A stretch of DNA of 64,000 nucleotides, from contig NZ_WOEZ01000210.1 in the NCBI RefSeq assembly GCF_013177735.1, positions 124,001-188,000 of the forward strand. The letters are read 5' to 3'. Position 1 is the first letter of the stretch, and the number at the start of each line of letters is the position of its first letter. Made by a program: the position numbers and the translations under genes. The stretch comes from Paraburkholderia elongata. Lineage in GTDB: Bacteria; Pseudomonadota; Gammaproteobacteria; Burkholderiales; Burkholderiaceae. Shown here in pieces: positions 42,911 through 53,172 of the stretch. The notes beneath the pieces were generated by a model. That model saw only the letters and a program-made list of their open reading frames with translations, searched no databases and was not told the DNA's origin.

Positions 42911-44665
42911 TTACCTCGAAAGCACCTGCCCCAATACCCGGCGAAGCTCGGCTGCCGGATCATTCGGCAATGTGAGGCTTCGCCACGCCACATGATGGTC
43001 AGGGCGGGTCAATACGCAACCACTGTCGCTGATTTCGCGCACGCGAGCCCAGTCGCCAGTGTGGTCCGCATAGGGCTGCCGTGGACCAATAATGTGTACG
43101 TCAAGCTTCACCCCCAGCTCCTCACCGACTCTCGAGGCAGCCTCAACCCATGCTTCGCCTCCAAGACCGGTGAACAGCACGAATCGCCCATGTCCCGCGA
43201 GGTCAAGCGTGGAGTGCTGCCGTCCACGGGAGTCGAAAATCCAGGCGTGCGGCAGACGCGCACCGGGCCATGTCGTGGCCTGGTAATACAGCTCGCGGTC
43301 ACGTTCAAACGTCGGTTCGGCTTGCCCATCTGTCACCGCAGCGCTTGAGTGATAGCGTTGATTCATCTCCACGCCCTGGGCGTCCAACTCATATTGCTTG
43401 AACGCCAACGCTTCCCGAATTGCTTCCCGCTGTTTTTCCGCCGCCTCCGTGGACGCGCTTCGAGCATGCATATTCGCTTGCAAGACTTCCCCGTCGTTCG
43501 ATTTGTCAATGCCAAGCGCGCTATAGAGCGGGGCGAATTCGGCAATCGATTGGTTCGCGCGGGTGACGACCTGCTTGGCGATCGGTGCACGCTCAGCCGA
43601 ATAGGTATCCAGAAGCGCTTCGCCCGCGTGCCCCTTGATGACTTCCGCGAGCTTCCACGCGAGGTTAAACGCGTCCTGAATCGATGTGTTGGAGCCCAAC
43701 CCGCCAGACGGCGGGTGTCGGTGGGTCGCGTCGCCCATGCAGAACACCCTCCCCTCCTGCATGCGAGTTGCGTACATGTTGTTTACTGTCCAGGTATTCG
43801 CGCCCAACAGTTCGATCTCGAGATCCGGCTTGCCCACCAGCTGGCGTGCGATCGTGGTGGCCTTTGCCTCGTCCACAACCGGGGCAGGCTCGTTGATGTC
43901 ATAGCCCCAAACAATCAACCACTCGTTCCAAGGCCGAACCATCCGGATCAGGCCCATCCCGATACCGCCCACTTCCGCGCCCGGCTGCATGATTGGGTAC
44001 AACACTGCAGGGCGGTGCGCAACGAATTCAGACAGGTCCGCGCGGAACCAGATGTTCATCGACCCCCGCACACCCATCTGCCCTTCGAAAGGCAGACCCG
44101 CGTCCTTCGCGACCTTGGAGTTCCCTCCGTCCGCGCCGACAAGGTATCTTGATCTGACCGTGAACTCCTCGCCCGACAATCGGTCACGGCAGATCGTGAT
44201 CACACCGTCTTCGGTCTGCGTATGACTCAGATATTCCGTGCTCATCCGCGCCTCGGTACCTCGTGCGCAGGCTGTCTTGAAGAGCAGGGGCTCCATAAAC
44301 GTCTGCGGCAAATCGTTCATCTTTGTCGGACTCGACAATTGACGTTCCGCTCTCGACAACGGATGCAGTCCCCAACTGGGTACCCTGCCGATCTCCTCAC
44401 CGGTCAGACTTTCGCAGAAAACCGTCCCGCCCATCAGATCCTGATCGGTCGCGTACAGGTAAGCCTCCTGCTCCACTTGCTGGCCGAGGTCGCGCAGGAC
44501 CTCCATGGTGCGCAGGTTTGTGATGTGCGCTCGAGGCGTGTTGGCCAACCAACGATATTGGTTGACGACCATGTTGTTGATACCGTACGTCGAAAGCAGC
44601 GCGGCACAGGCGGAGCCGGCTGGCCCCGTCCCGACGATGAGTACATCCGTGGTTATTTCATACAT
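42911..44665 (-). CDS. FAD-dependent phenol monooxygenase, TfdB-like
   Basis: 584 residues from the ATG at 44665 (GGAGGTGTGGA upstream). GTGPAG at 12-17 binds FAD; RYLVGADGGNSKVAKDAGLP is the DG motif and FCMGDATHRHPPSGGLGSNT the GD motif, in the PPxGGLGxNT form typical of 2,4-dichlorophenol and related 6-monooxygenases. A C-terminal thioredoxin-like domain is present. It would ortho-hydroxylate a substituted phenol. Its neighbours for acyl-CoA chemistry suggest a phenol with an acyl side chain; this is inference. Confidence 0.9.
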   Translation of the reverse strand: MYEITTDVLIVGTGPAGSACAALLSTYGINNMVVNQYRWLANTPRAHITNLRTMEVLRDLGQQVEQEAYLYATDQDLMGGTVFCESLTGEEIGRVPSWGLHPLSRAERQLSSPTKMNDLPQTFMEPLLFKTACARGTEARMSTEYLSHTQTEDGVITICRDRLSGEEFTVRSRYLVGADGGNSKVAKDAGLPFEGQMGVRGSMNIWFRADLSEFVAHRPAVLYPIMQPGAEVGGIGMGLIRMVRPWNEWLIVWGYDINEPAPVVDEAKATTIARQLVGKPDLEIELLGANTWTVNNMYATRMQEGRVFCMGDATHRHPPSGGLGSNTSIQDAFNLAWKLAEVIKGHAGEALLDTYSAERAPIAKQVVTRANQSIAEFAPLYSALGIDKSNDGEVLQANMHARSASTEAAEKQREAIREALAFKQYELDAQGVEMNQRYHSSAAVTDGQAEPTFERDRELYYQATTWPGARLPHAWIFDSRGRQHSTLDLAGHGRFVLFTGLGGEAWVEAASRVGEELGVKLDVHIIGPRQPYADHTGDWARVREISDSGCVLTRPDHHVAWRSLTLPNDPAAELRRVLGQVLSR

Positions 44666-44784
44666 TCCACACCTCCATTTGTCAAACTTTCGCACCCCGC
44701 TGCGTCCGTATATTTCGGATACCTAAGTCATAGCGAGTGTGCGAGTCTCGATTTTTACGAGCCTGCTCAGTTTTCACGAACCTC

Positions 44785-46521
44785 TCAGGCGGTCTTGTGC
44801 TCGGTCAGATTAAGATAGCGGATCATTTCCTCACGCATTGCGAACTTCTGTACTTTTCCGGTAACAGTCATCGGCAACTCGCTCACGAAGCGAATATATT
44901 TGGGCACCTTATAGTGAGCGATCTGCCCTCGGCAAAAGTCTCTGATGTCCTCCTCGGTAGAACCCTCACCCTGCCGAAGCACGACCCAGGCACACAACTC
45001 CTCGCCGTTCTTTTCGTCTGGCACGCCAAACACCTGCACATTTTGTATCTTTGGATGCCTGAAGAGGTACTCCTCAACTTCGCGGGGATAGATGTTCTCC
45101 CCGCCTCGAATCACCATGTCCTTCAGCCTTCCGACGATATTGCAATATCCATCGGCGTCGATGGTTGCGAGATCGCCTGTATGCATCCATCCGTCAACGA
45201 TGCTTTCGCGCGTTTTCGTTTCGTCTTCCCAGTACCCCAGCATCACAGAGTAACCTCTTGTACAGAGTTCTCCGGTCTCGCCGATAGATACAGTATTACC
45301 ATCGAAATCAACGATCTTTACCTCAAGATGAGGTTGAATCCGCCCGACCGTTGTGGTGCGCTCATCTAGCGGATCCGTGGTTGCGCTCTGAAACGACACG
45401 GGACTGGTCTCTGTCATTCCGTACGCAATGGTGACCTCCCGCATATGCATTTTGGCCACGACCTGATTCATTGTTTCGATAGGACAGGGCGATCCCGCCA
45501 TGATGCCTGTCCTGAGACTGCTCAGGTCGAACGATGAAAAGTCCTGATGCCCAAGCTCAGCGATAAACATGGTGGGCACCCCGTGAAGCGCGGTACAACG
45601 CTCTTCCGAGACTGCCGCGAGGGTCGCACCGGCGTCGAATCCTTCGCCCGGGAAGACCATCTGCGCGCCAACCGACACGCACGCAAGTACGCCGAGCACC
45701 ATTCCGAAACAATGGTATAGCGGGACAGGAATACAGAGTGAGTCGGTTTCGGACAGTTTCATCGCCATCGCGACAAAACGCGCGTTGTTGACGATGTTCC
45801 GATGTGTCAGCGTTGCACCCTTCGGGCTGCCGGTGGTGCCGCTCGTGAACTGGACATTGATCGGGTCTTGGGGAGAAAGTGTTTGCTCGATGTTATCGAT
45901 TACTTCACGCCCTTTGCCTCGAAGAAAATCCTCTCCGTGCTGCATCACCGCGTGGAACGACATGACGCCCGATACGCGCCAATCACCCATGGAGATCACC
46001 GTACGAAGGTCGGGCAGACGTGCGGCCCTCAACTGGTCCGGCTGCTGCGACGCCAGTTCAGGCGCTATGTCGAGCAACATCGAAATGTAGTTCGACGTTT
46101 TGAAACTCTCAGCGGTGACGAGCGCTTTGCATCCGACTTTCCGTAGCGCGTACTCGAGTTCCGCTACACGATAGGCCGGGTTGATGTTGACCAATACAGC
46201 GCCAATGCGCGCTGTCGCGAACTGCGTGAGCAACCATTCGAACCGGTTGGGAGACCAGATGCCGACGCGATCCCCCTTTCCTATGCCCAACGACAGGAAA
46301 CCTGCCGCGAGCTGATCGACATGGTCGTCAAATTCCCTCCATGTCCACCGTACAAGTTGTTCCCGGAATACCACAGCTCGCTGATCAGGTAACCGGCGTG
46401 CTGTTTCCCTTAGAAACTGGCCAACTGTAGACTCGCTCAACGGAACGTCCGTCGCACCCCTTACGTAGGCAACGCCATCGGCAGGCGCTTCGAGCGTAAG
46501 GGAACCGGGTAAAGTATGCAT
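44785..46521 (-). CDS. Acyl-CoA synthetase (AMP-binding, FadD-like)
   Basis: 578 residues from the ATG at 46521, preceded by GGAGG. The P-loop QFTSGTTGSPKGATLTHRN, YGMTETSPVSF, GELCTRGYSVMLGYW, the Asp in MHTGDLATID and the C-terminal lysine motif MTVTGKVQKF are all intact. It forms an acyl-CoA from a free carboxylic acid with ATP. Similarity in motif style is to medium-chain fatty-acid or aryl-alkanoate ligases. It probably activates the acid released in this cluster. Confidence 0.92.
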   Translation of the reverse strand: MHTLPGSLTLEAPADGVAYVRGATDVPLSESTVGQFLRETARRLPDQRAVVFREQLVRWTWREFDDHVDQLAAGFLSLGIGKGDRVGIWSPNRFEWLLTQFATARIGAVLVNINPAYRVAELEYALRKVGCKALVTAESFKTSNYISMLLDIAPELASQQPDQLRAARLPDLRTVISMGDWRVSGVMSFHAVMQHGEDFLRGKGREVIDNIEQTLSPQDPINVQFTSGTTGSPKGATLTHRNIVNNARFVAMAMKLSETDSLCIPVPLYHCFGMVLGVLACVSVGAQMVFPGEGFDAGATLAAVSEERCTALHGVPTMFIAELGHQDFSSFDLSSLRTGIMAGSPCPIETMNQVVAKMHMREVTIAYGMTETSPVSFQSATTDPLDERTTTVGRIQPHLEVKIVDFDGNTVSIGETGELCTRGYSVMLGYWEDETKTRESIVDGWMHTGDLATIDADGYCNIVGRLKDMVIRGGENIYPREVEEYLFRHPKIQNVQVFGVPDEKNGEELCAWVVLRQGEGSTEEDIRDFCRGQIAHYKVPKYIRFVSELPMTVTGKVQKFAMREEMIRYLNLTEHKTA

Positions 46522-46635
46522 GAAGCCATCCTCCAATCGTTGCTGCGCGTTTCTGGCCAGGAGTCCGTGGAACCGAGGCTAAGTAGTGGTTGCAATGCCG
46601 CCGGACCTTACCGAAGGCTCTGGGGAGCCCTCAGG

Positions 46636-47424
46636 CTATTTCCCGTGAAAGACCATCTCGCCTGGTTCCTGGTCGCGGTCGAACGCCTCGGCCGTGTTGA
46701 TGAAACCCCGCCTGGCGTCCTCGGTGTTGTATAAGTCCATGCAAACATCCAGCATGGCCGCATCTGCACCAGTGACGCCGCCGCTTGACCACACCTTGAG
46801 CAGTGTGCGGGTAGCTGCGTACGAAAGCGTGGGACCGTCGGAAAGCCGCGTAACCAGCTCCGCGGCAATACGTTCGAGCGCATCCGGTTCGGCCACGTGC
46901 GTCGCAATCCCGAGCTCTCCGGCCACGCTGCCGGAAATCGGTTCGCCCAGCATCGCGAAGCGGGATGCGCTGCTACGCCCCACTCGCTCAGCCAACCGCT
47001 GCAGCGCTCCCGCAATGGGAAGCATCGCCGTCGTTACCTCGACGCATCGGAACACCGCGTCGGTCGCCGCCACAATGAAGTCACAGTTCAACGCGAGTTC
47101 GAAACCACCGCCGAAAGCCAGGCCCTGCACCACCGCCACCGTCGGGACGCGAAGCGCTTCGATTGCACGATACGAACTGTTGATTTCCGCGACGAATGTG
47201 CGGAACCAGTTCACGTCTTTACCTGGCCATTCGCGAACTTCTCCACCGAGACTGAAGTTGGGCCCCTCTGCCCGGATCACCAGCACCCGGATGTCGCTTT
47301 CGCTAGCTTCGTGAACCGCCTCCCGGAGACACTGGGCAAACTGCACATCGAGTCGGTTGTAGGGCGGATTCGCCAGGACGATATTCCCAACCTTCCCGTC
47401 GCGCTCAAAACGTATGCTTTTCAT
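46636..47424 (-). CDS. Enoyl-CoA hydratase/isomerase family protein
   Basis: 262 residues. The crotonase oxyanion segments are NFSLGGEVREW and QGLAFGGGFELALNCDF. The usual second catalytic stretch (PE..LG..PG.GGTQRL) is altered to VEVTTAMLPIAGALQRLAER, resembling dienoyl-CoA hydratase-type crotonases, so the reaction may not be simple hydration. It lies between the ligase and the CocE-type hydrolase on the same strand. Confidence 0.88.
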   Translation of the reverse strand: MKSIRFERDGKVGNIVLANPPYNRLDVQFAQCLREAVHEASESDIRVLVIRAEGPNFSLGGEVREWPGKDVNWFRTFVAEINSSYRAIEALRVPTVAVVQGLAFGGGFELALNCDFIVAATDAVFRCVEVTTAMLPIAGALQRLAERVGRSSASRFAMLGEPISGSVAGELGIATHVAEPDALERIAAELVTRLSDGPTLSYAATRTLLKVWSSGGVTGADAAMLDVCMDLYNTEDARRGFINTAEAFDRDQEPGEMVFHGK

Positions 47425-47489
47425 CGCCTAACCTCATTTTTCAGTCAAAGTCACCACGCGTCGATGACGCCCCTGCGGGGATTCGCAAT

Positions 47490-49229
47490 TCAGGATTGCT
47501 GTCCATTCAACGGAATGATTGGAAGCAGCAAATGTGAGGGCCGATCAGCGTCCCGGTAAATCTTGTGGGTGACCGTATTGCTACTGGTTACGTGATACGG
47601 AATGTACTCGACGTCGGTCATCGCGCCCGTTCCTGTAGGCACGTCAAGACTACAGATCTCGATACAGATTCGATGGCCGGCCTTGAACTGGTTTGCCGTC
47701 GCGAGCACCTGGATTTCATACTTGACGATCTCGCCGGGTGTGACCGGCTCGATCGAATCCTTCGTCAATTTGTGGAACGGTTCCGCAGGCGTAGATCGGT
47801 CGGGATCAGTTGCGCGGTATGACGCTTTCAGCCAGCCGCGGGTAAGTTCACGCTCCGGCAACGTCTCCGGAACCGTCCGTTCGCCGACGCGCGCGGTAAC
47901 GACCGATACGTCCGGACCCACGTCCTTGAGCACGACGATCCAGTTCGTGTCTGCCTGATCAATCTCCGCGTAGAGCGTCAGCGAAATCGGCCCCGCGACC
48001 AACACGTCTTGCGGAAGCGGATCAGTCATGTAGCGCAGGCGCTCAACCTTGGATGTCTTTTTGAGCGGCATTTGCGTGAAGACGTCCGGCTCCCGATGTG
48101 CATTGCCGACCTCCGCTGAAGGTCGAGGGGCGTCTGTAGAAAGCTGCTCCCAGCCCGCGAGGTAGTACTTCGCCCATTGCGTTTCAGGCAAAGGCCAGTC
48201 ACTACCCGTTCGCCATTCGTTGGCGCCCATGACCCAGTAGCGGACTGGGGGTTCGTCCATGATGCCTGTATCGATACCCTTCAACCAATAGTCGTACCAA
48301 CGAATGACCTCGTCGTGGTATTGATGGAATGGCCGTTCCAGATGTGCGGGGCCCGTAAAGATCAGCTTACGCGGCTGTTTGACATTACTGAAGTAATGCT
48401 GGGCGCCAAGCCAGTGCAATTTGTAGGTGTAAGCATAGGCACCGGAACCCGTATAGAACGGGACCTTGATCGACTTGAAGATTTCTTCGGCTCGTTCAAC
48501 GGTTCCTTCCGGCTCCCACGGGTTCGTCATGATGTGGTACATCACCCCCGTTCGCTGCCCCTTCTGCGTCAGAATGTTGTACAAGTTGATGTACATCTTG
48601 TAGTCGGGATTGCGCATGGCTGCGCGCCAGAGTTCCTCCTGCGCATCGGGTAACGTACCCGGCACACCGCGCGGCTCATGCACAGTACTGAAAACGTCGA
48701 GCAAGTATGGGAATGTGTGGACGACGCCACCAGGATTGAAGTCCCGAAACCCGAACATACCTCCGTACGCACTACAAGCGTCGTATGGAAAGATCGCCTT
48801 GAGCGCGGGGTGTCCTTGCGCCGCCGCACGCCACTGTTCACCGGCGAAGCCCGAGATACCCACCATTCCGACCTTGCCGTCGGACCACGGCTGCTGCGTG
48901 ATCCATTCGATCATGTCGTAATGGTCAGTATTCTCCTCGCCATAGTGGCCTTCCGACTTGGCGGAGCCGCGCGGTTGCGCAATAACGTGCACATAACCGT
49001 TGGCAAGAAAGCGGCGAGTGTCCCCGGCCTCGATAGGTCCGAACCAGAGCGGAGCATGCGCGGGCTGCGGGGGCAAGACATCCGCAATATCTGGACCTTG
49101 AAGATCCTTGTTGTGCAGCGCTGAAGCGTACAGTACGGGATACTTGCCAGCCGCATCCGGCCGATAGACGTCTACCGCAAGACGGGTGCCGTCCCGCATC
49201 GTTACGATAACGTCACGTTCCTCAATCAT
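47490..49229 (-). CDS. CocE/NonD family hydrolase (X-Pro acyl-peptidase fold)
   Basis: 579 residues. The alpha/beta-hydrolase N-terminal half has VTMRDGTRLAVDVYRP and the nucleophile GISGFAGEQW (Ser126), and the C-terminal jelly-roll half has the GHRICIEICSLD region seen in CocE. The family cleaves esters and some amides, including bulky aromatic esters such as cocaine. It has no signal peptide. Its place upstream of the ligase suggests it releases the acid or phenol part of an ester substrate. Confidence 0.88.
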   Translation of the reverse strand: MIEERDVIVTMRDGTRLAVDVYRPDAAGKYPVLYASALHNKDLQGPDIADVLPPQPAHAPLWFGPIEAGDTRRFLANGYVHVIAQPRGSAKSEGHYGEENTDHYDMIEWITQQPWSDGKVGMVGISGFAGEQWRAAAQGHPALKAIFPYDACSAYGGMFGFRDFNPGGVVHTFPYLLDVFSTVHEPRGVPGTLPDAQEELWRAAMRNPDYKMYINLYNILTQKGQRTGVMYHIMTNPWEPEGTVERAEEIFKSIKVPFYTGSGAYAYTYKLHWLGAQHYFSNVKQPRKLIFTGPAHLERPFHQYHDEVIRWYDYWLKGIDTGIMDEPPVRYWVMGANEWRTGSDWPLPETQWAKYYLAGWEQLSTDAPRPSAEVGNAHREPDVFTQMPLKKTSKVERLRYMTDPLPQDVLVAGPISLTLYAEIDQADTNWIVVLKDVGPDVSVVTARVGERTVPETLPERELTRGWLKASYRATDPDRSTPAEPFHKLTKDSIEPVTPGEIVKYEIQVLATANQFKAGHRICIEICSLDVPTGTGAMTDVEYIPYHVTSSNTVTHKIYRDADRPSHLLLPIIPLNGQQS

Positions 49230-49367
49230 GTCTCCTCCTGTTTCGTTGGCACGTATGGCTTCAACAGACAGCCGTGTTCGATCTGAAAATATCCCTTACC
49301 TGCCGACCTACGCTTCGCGTTCGCTCTTTGGGCAAAACGCATGATCAAGCAGGTTCCGTAATTCACT

Positions 49368-49389
49368 ATACTTCACGCTCGTAAAGTAT
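49368..49389. promoter_or_regulatory. TetR-type palindromic operator
   Basis: ATACTTCACG-CT-CGTAAAGTAT: 10-bp arms with one mismatch and a 2-bp centre, in the 298-bp gap before the CocE-type hydrolase gene, about 140 bases from its start. A half-site with the same ATACTTTACG arm stands at 53264 near the TetR gene. No gene is visible in the rest of the gap. Confidence 0.55.
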
Positions 49390-49527
49390 GCAAGGCGAAC
49401 TACATGCCGACGCAAGCCCAAAGAGCCGCAATCAACGAATGCATCGATACCAATGAGAGTCCGAAGTGGGCACTTCTTTTAACAATCTGCTTCAACCGAA
49501 GCACTCTCTCCGGCTAGTGCGCCACGG

Positions 49528-50931
49528 TCACTGTGTGGTGCTGTTCGGCAACGGTGGACTACCTGCCGATACCGTACTGATGTTCACCGCTTGTTCGTTC
49601 AATATTCGCCGTTGTGCAGAGAGAACCCGCGCCATGACGGTCATGCATACGCAAGCCATAAAGAGCGGTATCGACAGCAACACACATGTGAGCAGATAAG
49701 GAAATCCCGATATGACTATCAGGCCAATCAACGAAGTACCGACGATTGATCCCAGCCGCCCGATCGCAACGTTCCAGCCACCACCGGACGCACGGAGCGC
49801 GGTTGGATAGAAGATGCCCGGAATGGTGTTGACGCAGATCAGCGGGCCTCCGACAGCTATGCCGGACAAGAAGACCACGCTCGCGTGCCACTGAGTCGTT
49901 TCGGAGATGCCCAAAGCTATGACAAGCAGCGAGCCTACGCCGAAAGCCGCTGAAATGACCGACGCCACGTTATAGCGACGGACAAGGATAGCGAAAAGAA
50001 CCGCACCGCCAAGCGCACCGAACTGGAACATCGACGATACCTGCGCGGCGTCGTGCATCGATAGCCCCACCTGCTTCAGGTGCGTCGGCAACCAGCTCCC
50101 AATAAGAAAGAACGCCAGATAACCCGCAAACTCGGCAAACCACGTCAACATGGTGCCAAGCCGGTATTCACCGCTCAATAGCGCCCCGCTTCCGCTTATC
50201 GATTCGCGCGTTTCGGCGATGAAAAAATGCATTCCAGAAAGGTCCAAGGCCGGAAACACTTTGCCAAGAATTCGTTTCGCCTCCTCGTTGGACTTCCGAC
50301 TGGCCACGATGTAGAGCGGTGACTCCGGTACTTGCCATGCGAATAGAGCAACAACCACGAGTGGCAATAGACCACTCAGTAAGAGCATGCCCCGCCAACC
50401 CAACGTCCCGATTGCCGAGGAAGTCACAAAACCCGCGGCTGCCGCACCGAAAAGAAATCCGCAGTAAGTCGATGCAAGCATCGCTGAGCGTGAACGATCG
50501 GGGCTATATTCCGCGACGATCGCTGACGTGGCGGGCATCGCCGCTCCGATGCCGAGGCCGGTTACGAAACGCAAGGCAATGAGCTGAACTATCGACTGTG
50601 CCTCGCTCGACACCACACCCGCGATTCCAAACCAGGCGATCGCCACTATGCTCACCGTTCGGCGACCGACACGGTCAGCCAGTGTTCCTCCAACGATCGA
50701 GCCAATCAGTAGTCCGGTTAATCCAAAGGCCACCAGAGGCGAGAGAGCAGCGCTCGAAAGCTGCCAGTGCTGGCTTATCGCAGGCGCGATAAAACTGATC
50801 ACAATCGTGTCGAAACCTTCGATCGCTGTCGCTGCGAAGCAGATGAGGAGCACCGTCCACTGTTTTCGCCCCACGGGCATATCGTTAAAAATTTGGCGCA
50901 CATCCCGCTGGGCATAGCCTATGCTTTTCAT
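49528..50931 (-). CDS. MFS transporter, aromatic acid/H+ symporter type
   Basis: 467 residues with about 12 membrane helices. EGFDTIVISFIAPAISQHW is the aromatic-acid symporter form of the first helix and GGTLADRVGRRTVSIVAI the conserved loop. It lies between the CocE hydrolase and porin genes on the same strand and is probably the cytoplasmic uptake system of this block. Confidence 0.92.
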   Translation of the reverse strand: MKSIGYAQRDVRQIFNDMPVGRKQWTVLLICFAATAIEGFDTIVISFIAPAISQHWQLSSAALSPLVAFGLTGLLIGSIVGGTLADRVGRRTVSIVAIAWFGIAGVVSSEAQSIVQLIALRFVTGLGIGAAMPATSAIVAEYSPDRSRSAMLASTYCGFLFGAAAAGFVTSSAIGTLGWRGMLLLSGLLPLVVVALFAWQVPESPLYIVASRKSNEEAKRILGKVFPALDLSGMHFFIAETRESISGSGALLSGEYRLGTMLTWFAEFAGYLAFFLIGSWLPTHLKQVGLSMHDAAQVSSMFQFGALGGAVLFAILVRRYNVASVISAAFGVGSLLVIALGISETTQWHASVVFLSGIAVGGPLICVNTIPGIFYPTALRASGGGWNVAIGRLGSIVGTSLIGLIVISGFPYLLTCVLLSIPLFMACVCMTVMARVLSAQRRILNEQAVNISTVSAGSPPLPNSTTQ

Positions 50932-51018
50932 CGCATTGTCCTTGATGATCGACCACCTGGTTCCGGTGTCAATCTGGTTTCGCTTGTCTCTCTCGACAGC
51001 ACCGACATCACATGTTCG

Positions 51019-52119
51019 TTAAAACCGGTGACGGATTCCAACTCGCAACAAGCCCTGAGTTTGTCCGCTCGACGGTGAAGGAATCAACGTGATCTGCGCC
51101 CGAGTCGCCGAACCCGCCGCTTTGAACAGTTCGGCCGCAAAGTAAATGTCCGTCCGCTTCGAGAGGAAATAGTTGGTGTAGAGATCGATTGCCCGATAGA
51201 TTGGGGTCGCAGAGGTCGCATCCACTTTGCCGTGCGTGTAGATGTATGCCGCACCTGCGAACAGAAAGGGCGTAATGAAGTAACCGACGTTTGCCTCGTA
51301 GTTGTCAAACCGCACGTCATTGCCAAGGAAGCCTTTTTTGAATCGCGTCGACGTGTACTCGAGGGCAACTGAAGCGAAGCCGATCTTGTACGATGCACCT
51401 ACCCCTGCGATGGATTCGCTCTCCGCGCTCTGCACGTACGGGGCATAAATGATGTTTCGCGGCGCGATGCTATCGAATGCGGCAGCAAACGGATTCTTGA
51501 TGATCGTATAGGCAGCCGCAACATACAGTGGGAGGCTTATTCCCGTGTAGCTCAGTCCCACCGACGTCACGCTATTCGTGGAGAATTGTCCGGGCTGCCC
51601 ACCAAAGCTATAGAGCGCACCAAATGTGAACCCTCCGATTTTCGGACTGGCGTATTTAACCGAGTTGTTGATTCGTATGCTCCCGCCAGCGTTGTCAACA
51701 TCACCGGCATGAGCGAAGTAGACCGCCCAGTTCAACCCGGCAGCGACAGTGGAGAGCATTTCGGCTACTTCCTCGTACTGACGACCGAGCGTGATCGTCC
51801 CATACGGGCTTGAAACGCCAACGTACGCCTGCCGTCCAAACAGACGCCCATTGTTCGAGAGGTTTCCGCTAGACGTATCAAAGCCGTTTTCTAACGTAAA
51901 GACTGCTTTGAAACCTCCACCCAGGTCTTCGGCACCGCGCAGTCCCCATCTGGACAGCGATCCACCTCCGCTCTGAAGCAACCAGGCAGAATGTCCATTC
52001 TGATTGCTTGTGTAGGTCAAGCCCTCATCCAGCAAACCGTACAGCGTCACGGAACTTTGCGCATATACCACGGCAGGCGTGACACAAAAAAGTGCCGCTG
52101 CCCAGGACAATCTCTTCAT
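51019..52119 (-). CDS. Outer-membrane porin, Gram-negative OmpC-type
   Basis: 366 residues. The signal peptide MKRLSWAAALFCVTPAVVYA is followed by QSSVTLYGLLDEGLTYTSN; GLRGAEDLGGGFKAVF, NNGRLFGRQAYVGVSS and RQYEEVAEML are conserved porin motifs, and the chain ends GIRHRF. It lies next to the MFS transporter gene, making a matched outer/inner membrane uptake pair. Confidence 0.95.
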   Translation of the reverse strand: MKRLSWAAALFCVTPAVVYAQSSVTLYGLLDEGLTYTSNQNGHSAWLLQSGGGSLSRWGLRGAEDLGGGFKAVFTLENGFDTSSGNLSNNGRLFGRQAYVGVSSPYGTITLGRQYEEVAEMLSTVAAGLNWAVYFAHAGDVDNAGGSIRINNSVKYASPKIGGFTFGALYSFGGQPGQFSTNSVTSVGLSYTGISLPLYVAAAYTIIKNPFAAAFDSIAPRNIIYAPYVQSAESESIAGVGASYKIGFASVALEYTSTRFKKGFLGNDVRFDNYEANVGYFITPFLFAGAAYIYTHGKVDATSATPIYRAIDLYTNYFLSKRTDIYFAAELFKAAGSATRAQITLIPSPSSGQTQGLLRVGIRHRF

Positions 52120-52383
52120 CTCCAGTCTCCCCCTGTCATTTTGAATGCACTACCAACTGACACATCAGAGCTGCTGAAAGAAGGATATGTCTAAATTTTC
52201 CGGTCGTATAGTTTAATTTGGGTAGGAGTATCCCCAGGTATGTTTCGCCTGACGAATGAAGAGAACGGGCGTCGGACACCACACAGGGGCCCAGAAGGGG
52301 ATTGAATCGGCAGCCCATCAGATCGGAGATCGATGGTGACGTCGCGTGGCAGTGACTTTACGAGGACGACGAGATTTTCATCA

Positions 52384-53172
52384 TCAGGTCGATGCGCCTC
52401 TGGGTGAATCAGAGTCCGCGACGAATTGTGCGACTCGCTGGGAGAACGCTTTCGTCGACGCGCATCTCAGGAACGCACGTTTTTCCTGTTCAAGATGGCG
52501 CTCAAGGTTATCTTCGGCCGACATTCCAACAAGCGATTTCATTTCTCTGACCGCTGCCGCGGGTACATCGATGACTTTCCGCGCGAGCGCCAGAGTGGCT
52601 TCCTGCAAGGAGGCGGGTTCGGCAATACTCTGGACGAGCCCTAGCTGTCTAGCCTCGTCTGCACTCAACGAGTCCCGCGTCAACAAGATCTCTAATGCCC
52701 TCGCTGCCCCCAATCGACGCGCCAGATGGAAAGACAGACCACCGTCGGTAGATGTTCCTAGCTTGGCATAGCCGACGACAAAGCGGGCAGTGCTCGACGC
52801 CACCACCAGGTCGCACGCCATTGCCAGCGAAAAGCCCGCACCTGCCGCCGCCCCCTGAACGCTAGCGATCACAGGTATCGGCAAGCGCCGCATCGCCATA
52901 ATCGTGGTGTTCAGTGCGCTGATCAACGATTCGAGGGAGGAATCGGATCGCTGCAGCCCGTCAAAAATTTGCCGAAGATCTCCGCCGGCTGAAAATATTC
53001 TGCCTCTGGCTTGAAGTATCACTGCGCGATACTTCGACGACCCATCAATATCGTGGAGGGCGCCCAATAGTTCATCGCAGAACGCCTTGTCGATCGAGTT
53101 CGCGCGTGCTTCGTTCACCATCGTAACGAAAGCGATGTCGTCACTTGATGTCAGCGTGATTTTGCTTTCCAT
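52384..53172 (-). CDS. Enoyl-CoA hydratase/isomerase, PaaG-like
   Basis: 262 residues. The oxyanion segments are IFSAGGDLRQIFDG and GAAAGAGFSLAMACDLVVAS. The catalytic stretch YAKLGTSTDGGLSFHLARRLG has Asp where hydratases have Glu and keeps GG.S, as in PaaG-type isomerases. The gene is the farthest upstream in the minus-strand block and has its own upstream operator-like sequences. The likely role is double-bond isomerisation or hydration in CoA-thioester breakdown. Confidence 0.9.
   Translation of the reverse strand: MESKITLTSSDDIAFVTMVNEARANSIDKAFCDELLGALHDIDGSSKYRAVILQARGRIFSAGGDLRQIFDGLQRSDSSLESLISALNTTIMAMRRLPIPVIASVQGAAAGAGFSLAMACDLVVASSTARFVVGYAKLGTSTDGGLSFHLARRLGAARALEILLTRDSLSADEARQLGLVQSIAEPASLQEATLALARKVIDVPAAAVREMKSLVGMSAEDNLERHLEQEKRAFLRCASTKAFSQRVAQFVADSDSPRGAST

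Noticed and set aside
49403..49516. Short plus-strand frame of about 37 residues before the MFS gene end
   Set aside because: Too short, no ribosome site, and no recognisable family.
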